Assembly (NCBI RefSeq): GCF_002949795.1
Contig: NZ_CP026692.1
Location: 1,919,501 to 1,983,500 of the forward strand
Origin: Nostoc sp. 'Lobaria pulmonaria (5183) cyanobiont'
GTDB taxonomy: Bacteria; Cyanobacteriota; Cyanobacteriia; Cyanobacteriales; Nostocaceae
Direction of reading: 5' to 3'
DNA: 64,000 nucleotides
The notes under the pieces are model-generated. The model was not told where the DNA came from. It did not search any database and saw nothing but the letters and a program-made list of their open reading frames with translations. Numbering within the stretch: the stretch's first letter is position 1; every line of letters starts with the position of its first letter. Of the stretch, positions 7,661 to 16,137 are shown one piece after another. The translations under genes and the position numbers were made by a program.

Positions 7661-9563
7661 ATTGCAATCAACTAAAATCCCTATTAGGGATTGAAACACT
7701 TTCGGAGATTAGAAGGCAGGAATACTACAAGATATTGCAATCAACTAAAATCCCTATTAGGGATTGAAACAGATTTGATACTTAGTTCACTCTCAAGGAG
7801 CATTGCAATCAACTAAAATCCCTATTAGGGATTGAAACGGTGAATTAGAATTGCGCCTTCGGATTTTTAAATTGCAATCAACTAAAATCCCTATTAGGGA
7901 TTGAAACTGGAAGCTTGGGTTTGGTGGAAGCAGGGGGCAAAGATTGCAATCAACTAAAATCCCTATTAGGGATTGAAACTTTGAGCTTGAATTGGGGACT
8001 CCACACGCCGCGTACTATTGCAATCAACTAAAATCCCTATTAGGGATTGAAACTAAAAATAAAAGCTAATGTTGGAGGAGCGATTAAAGAAATTGCAATC
8101 AACTAAAATCCCTATTAGGGATTGAAACACTGGCTGAAAAACTGGCCGCCAATTACCGCGAATTACATTGCAATCAACTAAAATCCCTATTAGGGATTGA
8201 AACGCAAAAAACACCGCAGCCGGGACGCTTGTAACAGGTGAATTGCAATCAACTAAAATCCCTATTAGGGATTGAAACGATAGGGGGCCACCGAAGCATT
8301 GATAAACCTCCCTATTGCAATCAACTAAAATCCCTATTAGGGATTGAAACCCAATTTCTTATGCTTACTTTAGCACCAGTTAAGAATTGCAATCAACTAA
8401 AATCCCTATTAGGGATTGAAACACTAATAGTTACTGGCAAACATCAGATAACTGTATTGCAATCAACTAAAATCCCTATTAGGGATTGAAACTTTTATGC
8501 TAGGAATTATATTTTGAGAAAAATTAATTGCAATCAACTAAAATCCCTATTAGGGATTGAAACATGAACCTGTACTTAGAAGCATTGTGTCTCGCATTGC
8601 AATCAACTAAAATCCCTATTAGGGATTGAAACTAATAGATTCTTGCAGTTGGCGTGATACTGTGCAATTGCAATCAACTAAAATCCCTATTAGGGATTGA
8701 AACAATACCTGGTACCAACTTTAATAAACATGGTAACAAATTGCAATCAACTAAAATCCCTATTAGGGATTGAAACGGTAACAAGTTTATTAAAGGTATA
8801 ATTTTTCTAAATTGCAATCAACTAAAATCCCTATTAGGGATTGAAACTTGTCTTTGGCGGGGTGCAATCTGCAATTATTGGGATTGCAATCAACTAAAAT
8901 CCCTATTAGGGATTGAAACCTCTCCGACTATGCTAAAACCACTGGAATGCACGTATTGCAATCAACTAAAATCCCTATTAGGGATTGAAACAGGATCTAC
9001 ATCCTCAGCAATCTTGTTTTCTAATATTGCAATCAACTAAAATCCCTATTAGGGATTGAAACAGTCAGCTATCAGACGAAATTGATTGCTTAAATGCATT
9101 GCAATCAACTAAAATCCCTATTAGGGATTGAAACTTTTTCTGTGGGTTCCTTCAATACGCCTAAGAATATTGCAATCAACTAAAATCCCTATTAGGGATT
9201 GAAACGCTTACTAGAGGGGGCTTTTATTGTAGAAGATTTGATTGCAATCAACTAAAATCCCTATTAGGGATTGAAACGCGTAAGAATGCGGTTTTAGATT
9301 TGTCATACAATTGCAATCAACTAAAATCCCTATTAGGGATTGAAACCCTTATGACTACTGCGATCGCTAAAAAAGTAACATTGCAATCAACTAAAATCCC
9401 TATTAGGGATTGAAACAGCTTATCAGTATAGGTTAATGGCTGACGGCGATTAATTGCAATCAACTAAAATCCCTATTAGGGATTGAAACCCTTCAATACG
9501 CCTAAGAATGGAATGAAAGCCTCTAAATTGCAATCAACTAAAATCCCTATTAGGGATTGAAAC
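7661..9563 (+). CRISPR. CRISPR array, 27 repeats of 37 nt, 26 spacers
   Basis: Twenty-seven copies of a 37-base repeat (begins ATTGCAATCAAC, ends AGGGATTGAAAC) were placed by eye, the first at 7661-7697 and the last at 9527-9563. All copies appear identical, including the terminal one. The 26 spacers are 31-38 nt (mode 34-35). The repeat contains the palindrome AATCCCTATTAGGGATT and the 3' GAAAC that becomes the crRNA 5' tag in related classes. No cas gene lies within the window, so effector and adaptation proteins must act from elsewhere. The class (type I-D or III) cannot be settled from the repeat alone. The leader is on the left, so left spacers should be the most recent. Confidence 0.98.
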
Positions 9564-9574
9564 GTAAAATGCTA

Positions 9575-9613
9575 GGGTGTGAAGGGGCTGCCGTCGGCAG
9601 CCCCTTCACACCC
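9575..9613. terminator. Strong hairpin just after the CRISPR array
   Basis: An 18-bp perfect GC-rich stem (arms 9575-9592 and 9596-9613, starting GGGTGTGAAGGG) closes on a 3-base loop, 11 bases after the last repeat. No U-tract follows on either strand, so it is not a classical intrinsic terminator. It could stop or stabilise the pre-crRNA, or be a dispersed REP-like palindrome. Confidence 0.55.
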
Positions 9614-9616
9614 CTC

Positions 9617-9642
9617 ATTAAAATGATTATCATTATTTTAAT
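9617..9642. promoter_or_regulatory. Fur-like box without an adjacent iron gene
   Basis: The 26-base near-palindrome contains ATGATTATCATTAT flanked by ATTAAA/TTTAAT. This closely follows the Fur consensus GATAATGATAATCATTATC. The nearest downstream gene is rpsO, 190 bases away, which is not an expected Fur target. The box begins 4 bases after the hairpin. A trivial 13-codon frame begins at 9641 but is probably chance. Confidence 0.5.
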
Positions 9643-9667
9643 GGCAGAATTTATTTTCTGGAAGTCG

Positions 9668-9684
9668 CCTATTAAGGATTAAAA
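9668..9684 (+). repeat. Possible degenerate CRISPR repeat remnant
   Basis: CCTATTAAGGATTAAAA matches the 3' half of the CRISPR repeat (CCTATTAGGGATTGAAA) at 15 of 17 positions. It lies 105 bases past the last intact repeat, on the trailer side, where decayed repeats are expected. The 5' half is not recognisable. Confidence 0.4.
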
Positions 9685-9831
9685 ATAATTATACTGGGAG
9701 TTGTCCTCTAATATTTTAGTATAAATACATACAAACATTACTCAACGGATCATTCCACGTCCTAGCTTGAGGGCTGTGATATTATAGGAGACTGCTGCAT
9801 ACATTTAGAAAAACTAGAAACTGAATCGACC

Positions 9832-10101
9832 ATGGCCCTGACGCAACTGCGGAAACAAGAAATAATTTCCAACTACCAAGTTCACGAAACTGACACTGGC
9901 TCGGCCGATGTCCAAGTTGCTATGCTAACTGAGCGCATTAACCGCCTCAGCGAACATCTCCAGGCAAATAAAAAAGACCATTCTTCCCGGCGGGGACTGT
10001 TGAAGCTAATTGGCCAGCGCAAGCGTCTTCTAGCTTATATATCGCAAGAAAGCCGGGAAAAATATCAAGCTTTGATTGCTCGTCTCGGTATTCGTGGATA
10101 G
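9832..10101 (+). CDS. rpsO: 30S ribosomal protein S15
   Basis: The 89-residue product is the normal S15 length. It carries the family signature from [22 protein letters not shown] (about residues 23-44) to [23 protein letters not shown] (about 48-70). S15 binds the central domain of 16S rRNA early in 30S assembly. The PAM68-like gene begins 11 bases downstream on the same strand, an arrangement that suggests co-transcription. Confidence 0.97.
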   Translation: MALTQLRKQEIISNYQVHETDTGSADVQVAMLTERINRLSEHLQANKKDHSSRRGLLKLIGQRKRLLAYISQESREKYQALIARLGIRG

Positions 10102-10112
10102 GACTACCGCTT

Positions 10113-10583
10113 ATGTCTGCTGAAGAATCTGAACGCAGTCGTTTGCCCTTTGAACCGAACAAAAAGCGCCAAAAACCCGCAAAAACTCCAAGTAAACCAG
10201 CATCACAGCCCCAAGAATCCGTCAAACAGGCTGATAAAAAAGTGGTTTACACCAAACAAGAGATGGCAATTCCCCAAGTAGTCAGCCAACGGATGATCCG
10301 ACGGGTAGCTGGGTTCTGTGGTGTACCAACAGTTTTGGGCATTAGCGCCTTGGTTGTGAGCTATCTGCTTGCTATCTACTCCGACATCCGACTACCTCCC
10401 ATCGCCGTGTTATTGGTGAACATGGGATTATTTGGTTTGGGGGTTTTAGGGATAACTTATGGCGTTCTCTCTGCCTCTTGGGATGAAGAAAAAGTCGGAA
10501 GTTTGCTGGGTTTGGGTGAGTTCAACACCAATTGGGGACGAATGGTGGCAGCTTGGCGCGAAACTCGGCAAAAAAACTTATAA
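10113..10583 (+). CDS. PAM68-like photosystem II assembly membrane protein
   Basis: The 156-residue protein has a long basic, Pro/Lys/Gln-rich N terminus (about residues 1-65), followed by two membrane helices (VAGFCGVPTVLGISALVVSYLL and IAVLLVNMGLFGLGVLGITYG) and a conserved tail SWDEEKVGSLLGLGEFNTNWGR. This is the pattern of PAM68 (Sll0933 in Synechocystis), a thylakoid factor in early photosystem II assembly. It forms a likely operon with rpsO. Confidence 0.85.
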   Translation: MSAEESERSRLPFEPNKKRQKPAKTPSKPASQPQESVKQADKKVVYTKQEMAIPQVVSQRMIRRVAGFCGVPTVLGISALVVSYLLAIYSDIRLPPIAVLLVNMGLFGLGVLGITYGVLSASWDEEKVGSLLGLGEFNTNWGRMVAAWRETRQKNL

Positions 10584-10635
10584 TGAACGGCGCTCAGGTA
10601 TTAAGTAACTGTGATATTGGGTAAATGAAAAAGTG

Positions 10636-10669
10636 AATGTTGAAGTTGAAATTTTATCACTTCAACATT
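10636..10669. terminator. Hairpin downstream of the rpsO operon
   Basis: An 11-bp perfect stem (AATGTTGAAGT at 10636-10646, complement at 10659-10669) lies 53 bases after the PAM68 stop. It lacks a U-run (GCTAATTAAAA follows), so termination is only possible. The rest of the gap to aroF is AT-rich with nothing else seen. Confidence 0.4.
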
Positions 10670-10869
10670 GCTAATTAAAATTATATAATCCTTTTTATAC
10701 CCCCTATCTAGTTATTTAGTAGTAAAACTACTGACTGAGCGCTACATTTTGTCTATTTATTTTGTAAACAAATTTTATTTTTAACTATTTGTAATTAGGC
10801 CAATAGGCAACAATAAAGTTAGCCTATTTACAGAAAATTATACTCAATTAATTAATCAGGAACTTTCAA

Positions 10870-11928
10870 ATGATTATAGTAATGAAAAGTGGTTCTCCAG
10901 AGGCGGAAATAAACCGCATTGATGAGGAACTAACTAGCTGGGGGCTAACTCCAGAAAAAATTGTTGGTCAACACAAAGTAGTTATTGGTCTAGTAGGTGA
11001 AACTGCCAGCTTAGACCCGCTACAAATTCAGGAACTTAGCCCCTGGATTGAGCAGGTGTTACGGGTAGAACAGCCTTACAAACGAGCTAGCCGTCAGTAC
11101 CGCCACGGCGAAGCTTCGGAAGTGGTGGTTAATACTCCTGATGGAGCAGTAGTATTTGGCGAACATCAGCCTTTGGTAGTCGTTGCTGGCCCCTGCTCCG
11201 TAGAAAATGAAGAAATGATTGTAGAGACGGCGCGGCGCGTCAAGGCGGCTGGAGCCACATTTTTGCGCGGAGGCGCATACAAACCCCGGACTTCACCTTA
11301 TGCCTTCCAAGGACACGGCGAGAGTGCTTTGGATTTGTTGGCAAGGGCGCGGGAAGTTAGCGGACTAGGTATTATTACAGAAGTGATGGATGCCGTAGAC
11401 CTGGATAAAATTGCCGAAGTTGCTGACGTGATTCAGGTGGGCGCAAGAAATATGCAAAATTTCTCCTTGCTCAAAAAAGTGGGAGCGCAGCCGAAACCAG
11501 TTCTGTTGAAGCGGGGAATGGCAGCTACTATTGAAGATTGGTTGATGGCAGCCGAGTATATTCTGGCATCCGGCAATCCCAATGTAATTTTGTGTGAAAG
11601 GGGAATACGCACCTTTGACCGTCAGTATACGCGAAATACACTGGATTTATCAGTAGTGCCCGTGTTGCGAAAGCTGACTCACCTGCCAATCATGATTGAC
11701 CCCAGCCACGGCGTAGGTTGGTCTGAGTTTGTGCCTTCAATGGCAATGGCTGCGATCGCAGCTGGCACAGATTCCCTGATGATAGAGGTTCACCCTAATC
11801 CTGCCAAAGCTTTATCCGACGGGCCCCAATCTTTGACACCAGACCGTTTCGATAACTTGATGCAAGAATTGGCAGTAATTGGCAAGGCAGTGGGACGCTG
11901 GCAGCAACCAGCAGTGGCTCTAGCTTAA
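10870..11928 (+). CDS. aroF: 3-deoxy-7-phosphoheptulonate synthase (DAHP synthase, I-beta type)
   Basis: The product condenses phosphoenolpyruvate and erythrose 4-phosphate in the first step of the shikimate pathway. Residues 1-70 are a ferredoxin-like regulatory domain (MIIVMKSGS start, as in the Thermotoga-type enzyme). The TIM barrel then carries VVAGPCSVE, RGGAYKPRTSPYAFQG, QVGARNMQNF, LLKRGM and IDPSHGVG. The metal-binding Cys of PCSVE and His of DPSHGVG are present. The 352-residue length is typical. An AGGAA ribosome-binding site lies 8 bases before the ATG. Confidence 0.95.
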   Translation: MIIVMKSGSPEAEINRIDEELTSWGLTPEKIVGQHKVVIGLVGETASLDPLQIQELSPWIEQVLRVEQPYKRASRQYRHGEASEVVVNTPDGAVVFGEHQPLVVVAGPCSVENEEMIVETARRVKAAGATFLRGGAYKPRTSPYAFQGHGESALDLLARAREVSGLGIITEVMDAVDLDKIAEVADVIQVGARNMQNFSLLKKVGAQPKPVLLKRGMAATIEDWLMAAEYILASGNPNVILCERGIRTFDRQYTRNTLDLSVVPVLRKLTHLPIMIDPSHGVGWSEFVPSMAMAAIAAGTDSLMIEVHPNPAKALSDGPQSLTPDRFDNLMQELAVIGKAVGRWQQPAVALA

Positions 11929-12169
11929 AATTCAGTTACAACTTATTGCTAGGCATAAATAAATCAAAGTTTGTAGTGAGTTAGCGCGGTCTTCTCCCAA
12001 AGGGAGAGGCTAGCGCCAAGGGGGTTTCCCCCGTGAGCAACTAACTTTCCCGTTGGGTCAAGACTTTAGTCTTGATAAATCTGAAGAAGCGATAAATTGC
12101 TTACTACAAACTAGGATTTTTTTGTATGTTTAATTATGCCTACCTATTTATTGTAAATATGAAAGAATG
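11929..12169. other. Intergenic region downstream of aroF
   Basis: No gene is visible. A repeat-like block at about 11980-12060 contains CTTCTCCCAAAGGGAGAGGCTAGCG and GGGGGTTTCCCCC, short palindromes found dispersed in Nostocales. The stretch between it and the terminator is AT-rich. Confidence 0.45.
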
Positions 12170-12200
12170 CCCCTTTAGAAATTTTATAAAGGGGATTTTT
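12170..12200 (+). terminator. Intrinsic terminator (plus strand)
   Basis: The stem CCCCTTTA / TAAAGGGG (12170-12177 and 12187-12194) is followed by ATTTTT, a good rho-independent terminator for plus-strand transcription. It lies 241 bases after the aroF stop, which is far for that gene, and the next gene is on the other strand. It could end a long aroF 3' UTR or an unannotated small RNA. Confidence 0.6.
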
Positions 12201-12279
12201 AAACACTAACTAAAGCTATGAAAAAAGAAATCTGCAATTAATATTGAAGGACAATATTTTTTTGCAATTGTAAGACTTT

Positions 12280-12531
12280 TTATCGATATACATAGCGAGC
12301 AGGTATCCAGTGGCGACCACGATTTGTTTGCACCCAACGTCCAGGAAGAAATATTCTCCTTCTCGCTTGCACAGGGGTATGAACTCTAAATCGCACTGGT
12401 CTTCTGATTATTCTAGCTGGAACCGATCGCCTAACTGGTCGTCTGATCTGAGCATCGGCTTGAAAAGGAATAAAGGTAACAGCAATTGGTAAAATCAGCG
12501 CTGCACTAGCAAGCATTCTTTTAATACTCAT
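12280..12531 (-). CDS. Small secreted arginine-rich protein
   Basis: The 83-residue product has a signal peptide (KRMLASAALILPIAVTFIPFQADAQ with an ADA-like cleavage site). A very basic mature region follows with about 15 arginines and ends in PGRWVQTNRGRHWIPARYVYR. The tail resembles one unit of YXWGXW-type repeats found in small secreted cyanobacterial proteins. The ATG at 12531 is preferred over a TTG two codons upstream, because AGGAAAG sits 7 bases before it. Function is unknown. The charge suggests binding to an anionic surface such as polysaccharide or nucleic acid. Confidence 0.65.
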   Translation of the reverse strand: MSIKRMLASAALILPIAVTFIPFQADAQIRRPVRRSVPARIIRRPVRFRVHTPVQARRRIFLPGRWVQTNRGRHWIPARYVYR

Positions 12532-12820
12532 TCGCAAACTTTCCTTTTATGATATTGACATCAAAAAAATTAATTTTTCATAAAATATTAATTCCTTTGA
12601 CAAATAAATACTAGGGCTGAAAAGAGCTATACAGTAGTGATAAAAGTCATTATTTGAACCGTGACTAATGTCATGGATAAAAAATGTAAACATGACTCTG
12701 CTATTGAATAAAACTATTTTTAGAGGGTGGCACTATTAATACTGAAAACTTCGATTTTGATGTTTGTGGCAGTGCCTACCTGACGGCAATACGCTTACTG
12801 CAACTCAATTTTGCCACCTG
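12532..12820. other. AT-rich gap, no gene seen
   Basis: The region between the small secreted protein gene and the terminator of the protease gene is AT-rich and holds no credible coding frame. It includes the promoter region of the small gene. Confidence 0.4.
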
Positions 12821-12850
12821 AAAAAAAGGGACGGGCAAAATACCCATCCC
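12821..12850 (-). terminator. Intrinsic terminator of the Deg/HtrA gene
   Basis: On the minus strand GGGATGGG-TATTTTG-CCCGTCCC is followed directly by seven T residues (complement of 12821-12827). It lies 36 bases beyond the protease stop codon. Confidence 0.8.
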
Positions 12851-12886
12851 AGAAAATTCACTTTTATTCAATTGATAGTAAAATTT

Positions 12887-14143
12887 TTATTGCACCTGTG
12901 TGGGGAAAGCACCAGGTTGCACAGCTATGTTAAGATTCTGCCCATTGCGACGTAATTCCATACGTAAGTCGCTTCCGACTTGACTATTTTCTACTGCCTT
13001 TTGGACACTACTGGCATCTGTGACTGCTTGATTGCCAAGCTTTTGGATAACATCACCAGCACGTATCCCTGCTTTAGCAGCTGGTGAATTTGGTATAACT
13101 TTTACAACTAATACACCTTTATCTTCATTCACACTCAAACCACTATTGGGATCTGAGTTGATATTTTGTTTTAGCTGAGGTGTTAACCCCACCATCTGAA
13201 TTCCTAGGTAAGGATGTTCTACTTTACCTGTAGCTATTAGTTGACTGGAAATGTGTTGTGCTGTGTTGATAGGAATAGCAAAGCCTAATCCTTGTGCCCC
13301 TTGAATAATAGCTGTATTCATGGCAATTACCTCGCCACGAGAATTTAGCAGGGGGCCGCCAGAGTTACCGGGATTAATTGCGGCGTCTGTTTGAATATAC
13401 TCTACTCGCTTATCAGGAGCGCCGATTAAATTGCTACTGCGTCCAGTGGCACTGATGATTCCGGTAGTTACTGTATTATCTAATCCAAGGGGGTTGCCGA
13501 TCGCGATCGCCCATTCTCCGGGTTGTAGTTTATCTGAGTTACCCAAGGCTACTAATGGGAGATTGTCTGCTTGAATCTTCACAACAGCAACATCGGTCAA
13601 CTCGTCTTTTCCTAATACTTTACCTTTAAAGCTCCGCCCATCCTTGAGTGTTACTGTTACGGTATCAGCACCATCAACTACGTGGGCGTTGGTAAGAATA
13701 CGACCATCAGCACTAATAATAAAACCTGAACCAGTACCCCTTTCTACACGATCCTGTTGTTCTGGCATTTGAGAGCCGAAAAAGCGTTGGAAAAGTGGAT
13801 CGTTAAATTCATCTGGTATTTGGGTTTTTACGGTTCGGGAAGAGTCAATTCGCACCACAGCTGGCCCGACCTTTTGCACCACCTGGATAACAAAGTTAGG
13901 ATCTGTGCCTGCTGGTAATGGAGGAGCAGCATTTACTCGACTTACTGCCAAATTAGATGCATTTTCAGATACCTGCTGAGAGTGTCCAGCCATATAGCCG
14001 CCTGCCAATGTCATACCCGATCCCAGCAACACCAGCGATAGAGAGGCGGCAGCTTTTCTCCAGGGTTTACGATATTTGGCATCAGCAGTGTTATGTGGAA
14101 TGCTATTTGATGGGTGTTCTCTGTCGCGAGATTCGTTTTGCAT
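12887..14143 (-). CDS. Deg/HtrA-family serine protease
   Basis: The 418-residue envelope protease has an N-terminal cytoplasmic tail, one membrane/signal segment ([23 protein letters not shown], about residues 31-53), a trypsin-like domain and one C-terminal PDZ domain (about 310-405). The catalytic triad is visible: His in LTNAHVVDG, Asp in [11 protein letters not shown], and Ser in [10 protein letters not shown]. It matches the cyanobacterial HhoA/HhoB/HtrA group, which degrades or refolds damaged periplasmic and lumenal proteins. Which of the three paralogues it is cannot be decided here. An intrinsic terminator follows. Confidence 0.93.
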   Translation of the reverse strand: MQNESRDREHPSNSIPHNTADAKYRKPWRKAAASLSLVLLGSGMTLAGGYMAGHSQQVSENASNLAVSRVNAAPPLPAGTDPNFVIQVVQKVGPAVVRIDSSRTVKTQIPDEFNDPLFQRFFGSQMPEQQDRVERGTGSGFIISADGRILTNAHVVDGADTVTVTLKDGRSFKGKVLGKDELTDVAVVKIQADNLPLVALGNSDKLQPGEWAIAIGNPLGLDNTVTTGIISATGRSSNLIGAPDKRVEYIQTDAAINPGNSGGPLLNSRGEVIAMNTAIIQGAQGLGFAIPINTAQHISSQLIATGKVEHPYLGIQMVGLTPQLKQNINSDPNSGLSVNEDKGVLVVKVIPNSPAAKAGIRAGDVIQKLGNQAVTDASSVQKAVENSQVGSDLRMELRRNGQNLNIAVQPGAFPTQVQ

Positions 14144-14321
14144 TGCTGTCTGGAAGGATATTTAGATGTATTACTAATGTAGATATGATTTGTGACAGTT
14201 TTGTTGCGGAGGTATTGCATTGTTGTGAAAGCTTTGGTATTTTATTAAACCGTATTGGAATATAGTCATTCGTAGAGACGTACATCGCTGCGTACTCTTT
14301 ACCATGCCTGAAGGAATAAAA

Positions 14322-15218
14322 ATGGCACAGGGGAAAATCTTACTTAAACCTGGCACTTTATGGACAAGTGTTAAAGAACGGACTGAATATGCCTTGCAAT
14401 GTGGGGCACTACTCTCGATTCCGACAGAATTTGAATTTGTCGAACAGGATGGTGTGCGCTTTTTAGTGCGGATTTTATCTAACCTGAATCGCAAAAAAGC
14501 AGCTAAGAAGAAACAGGAAAAACAATCTGCTACTTCTGGTGAAGAGTTTAATCCTTTTTTGCCCTACGAAGAGGATTTATTTGTGGCGGATATCTCCGAT
14601 ACCCATGTATGTATTTTAAATAAATTCAATGTTGTAGATTATCATCTGCTAATCATCACCCGTGGTTTCGAGGAACAAGAAAGCTTACTCACGCTGGAAG
14701 ATTTTACGGCTATGTGGGCGTGTTTGGCTGATTTCGATGGTTTAGCATTTTACAACAGTAGCAAAACCGCAGGTGCTAGTCAGCGACACAAGCACTTACA
14801 ATTAGTACCCCTACCACTTGCCCCTTCAGGGTTGCAAATACCGATTGAACCTTTACTAACATCAGCACAATTTCAGAACTCGAACGCAACTTTAGCAAAG
14901 CTTCCTTTTGTACACGCTTTCGCATCACTAAATTCTAATTGGGTGCGATCGCCATTCGCAGGGGCCCAAGCAACACTGGAAATTTATCACACTTTGCGTC
15001 ATGCTGTGGGTTTAGATGCAAAGCAGTCTGGTGCTTACAATCTGCTAGCGACACGAGAATGGATGTTAATCGTACCGCGATCGCACGAGCATTTCCAATC
15101 TATCTCTGTGAATTCATTAGGATTCGCTGGTGCGCTGCTGGTGCGAAACGCGGCAGAAATGGAGATTCTCAAAACCCAAGGGCCGATGACTATCCTCAAA
15201 AATGTTGCTGTATCCTAA
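14322..15218 (+). CDS. Ap4A phosphorylase / ATP adenylyltransferase-like protein
   Basis: The product belongs to the HIT-superfamily Ap4A phosphorylase II group, which splits diadenosine tetraphosphate with phosphate. The active-site motif SQRHKHLQLVPLPL (H-x-H-x-Q) is present near residue 155, and the C-terminal domain has SGAYNLLATREWMLIVPRSHE. The ATG at 14322 was chosen because AAGGA at 14311-14315 precedes it by 6 bases. An in-frame ATG at 14304 would add six residues. It is divergent from the protease gene. The role is probably control of alarmone dinucleotides under stress. Confidence 0.85.
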   Translation: MAQGKILLKPGTLWTSVKERTEYALQCGALLSIPTEFEFVEQDGVRFLVRILSNLNRKKAAKKKQEKQSATSGEEFNPFLPYEEDLFVADISDTHVCILNKFNVVDYHLLIITRGFEEQESLLTLEDFTAMWACLADFDGLAFYNSSKTAGASQRHKHLQLVPLPLAPSGLQIPIEPLLTSAQFQNSNATLAKLPFVHAFASLNSNWVRSPFAGAQATLEIYHTLRHAVGLDAKQSGAYNLLATREWMLIVPRSHEHFQSISVNSLGFAGALLVRNAAEMEILKTQGPMTILKNVAVS

Positions 15219-15239
15219 TTGAGTTGGTGGGATATACAG

Positions 15240-15351
15240 CAATACGGTTCAGTTAAGGCTAAAATCCTTTGCCAAAGTCAATTTTTTATCGAACCGCCAA
15301 GGACGCAAAGGACGCAAAGAGAAGGAAGAAATGCTTAACTGAACTGTATTG
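15240..15351. mobile_element. MITE-like element with 18-bp inverted ends
   Basis: Ends CAATACGGTTCAGTTAAG (15240-15257) and CTTAACTGAACTGTATTG (15334-15351) are inverted with one mismatch. The element is flanked by 13-base direct copies of GGGATATACAGCA (15229-15241 and 15351-15363), which overlap the ends by 1-2 bases. It contains GGACGCAAAGGACGCAAAG and no coding frame. The same 18-mer recurs as a hairpin at 54237-54290. It looks like a non-autonomous repeat between the Ap4A and bioD genes. Confidence 0.5.
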
Positions 15352-15441
15352 GGATATACAGCAGTTTTCAAGCAGGTGAGGTACAAAATGCAAGACTTAA
15401 ATATCAGACATAAAAAGTTTTACTGCCTTCCTTCGATAATG

Positions 15442-16137
15442 TCAATTTAAATCATTCTCCAGTGTTAGTGTTTCCCAATCTAAATCTGATGCTATTTGAG
15501 CAAGTTTATCTAAATCAGTCAGGTTATCTAGATAAGGTAAGCAGCCTAAAACTGGCGTGTTAGTGAGTGATTGAATCAATTGAAATGGTGTCCAGTCGGC
15601 TATTTCTGCATCCGTTCGGGGTTGTACGCAGTTCAAAACAATGCCTTTAAGATTGATGCGCGATTGTCTAGCTAATGCTACATTCGCCACTGCTTGAGCG
15701 ATCGCACCCAATCTCACTGGTACTACCAATACTGTTGGTAAACGCCATTCCCCCGCCAAATCAGCTACCGTTAATTCCTCAGTTATTGGTGAACCTAACC
15801 CTCCCAAGGCTTCTACAAGTACAAAATCACGCTGCGATCGCAACTTAGACAAAGCTTGCCACACAAGTGCTAAATCTACTCGGCGATTTTCCCGTGCTGC
15901 TGCTATCGGAGGAGCAAGAGGTGCTTGAAAGTATAAAGGTGTAATTTCTTCAGCAGATTGTTCTAGCACAAATAGCTTTTGATACCACTCGCGATCGCCA
16001 GTCCCCGATTGAATCGGTTTCATGATTCCCCAGCGACGCTGCGGGTAATATTTTTGCCAATAGGCTGCTAACGCTGTTGTTAAAACAGTTTTACCAGCTT
16101 CCGTATCAGTTCCAGTAATCAGTAGTGTATTTAACAT
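15442..16137 (-). CDS. bioD: Dethiobiotin synthetase
   Basis: The 231-residue ATP-dependent enzyme closes the ureido ring of dethiobiotin from diaminopelargonic acid and CO2. It has the P-loop GTDTEAGKTVLT (about residues 8-19), MKPIQSGTGD, and VEALGGLGSPITE in place of the usual VEGAGG. Its ATG overlaps the stop of the upstream kinase gene in a TAATG junction, which suggests translational coupling. No other biotin gene is nearby. Confidence 0.92.
   Translation of the reverse strand: MLNTLLITGTDTEAGKTVLTTALAAYWQKYYPQRRWGIMKPIQSGTGDREWYQKLFVLEQSAEEITPLYFQAPLAPPIAAARENRRVDLALVWQALSKLRSQRDFVLVEALGGLGSPITEELTVADLAGEWRLPTVLVVPVRLGAIAQAVANVALARQSRINLKGIVLNCVQPRTDAEIADWTPFQLIQSLTNTPVLGCLPYLDNLTDLDKLAQIASDLDWETLTLENDLN

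Noticed and set aside
8238..8489. Plus-strand open frame inside the CRISPR array
   Set aside because: It is made of translated CRISPR repeats and spacers (repeating NCNQLKSLLGIET) and is not a gene.
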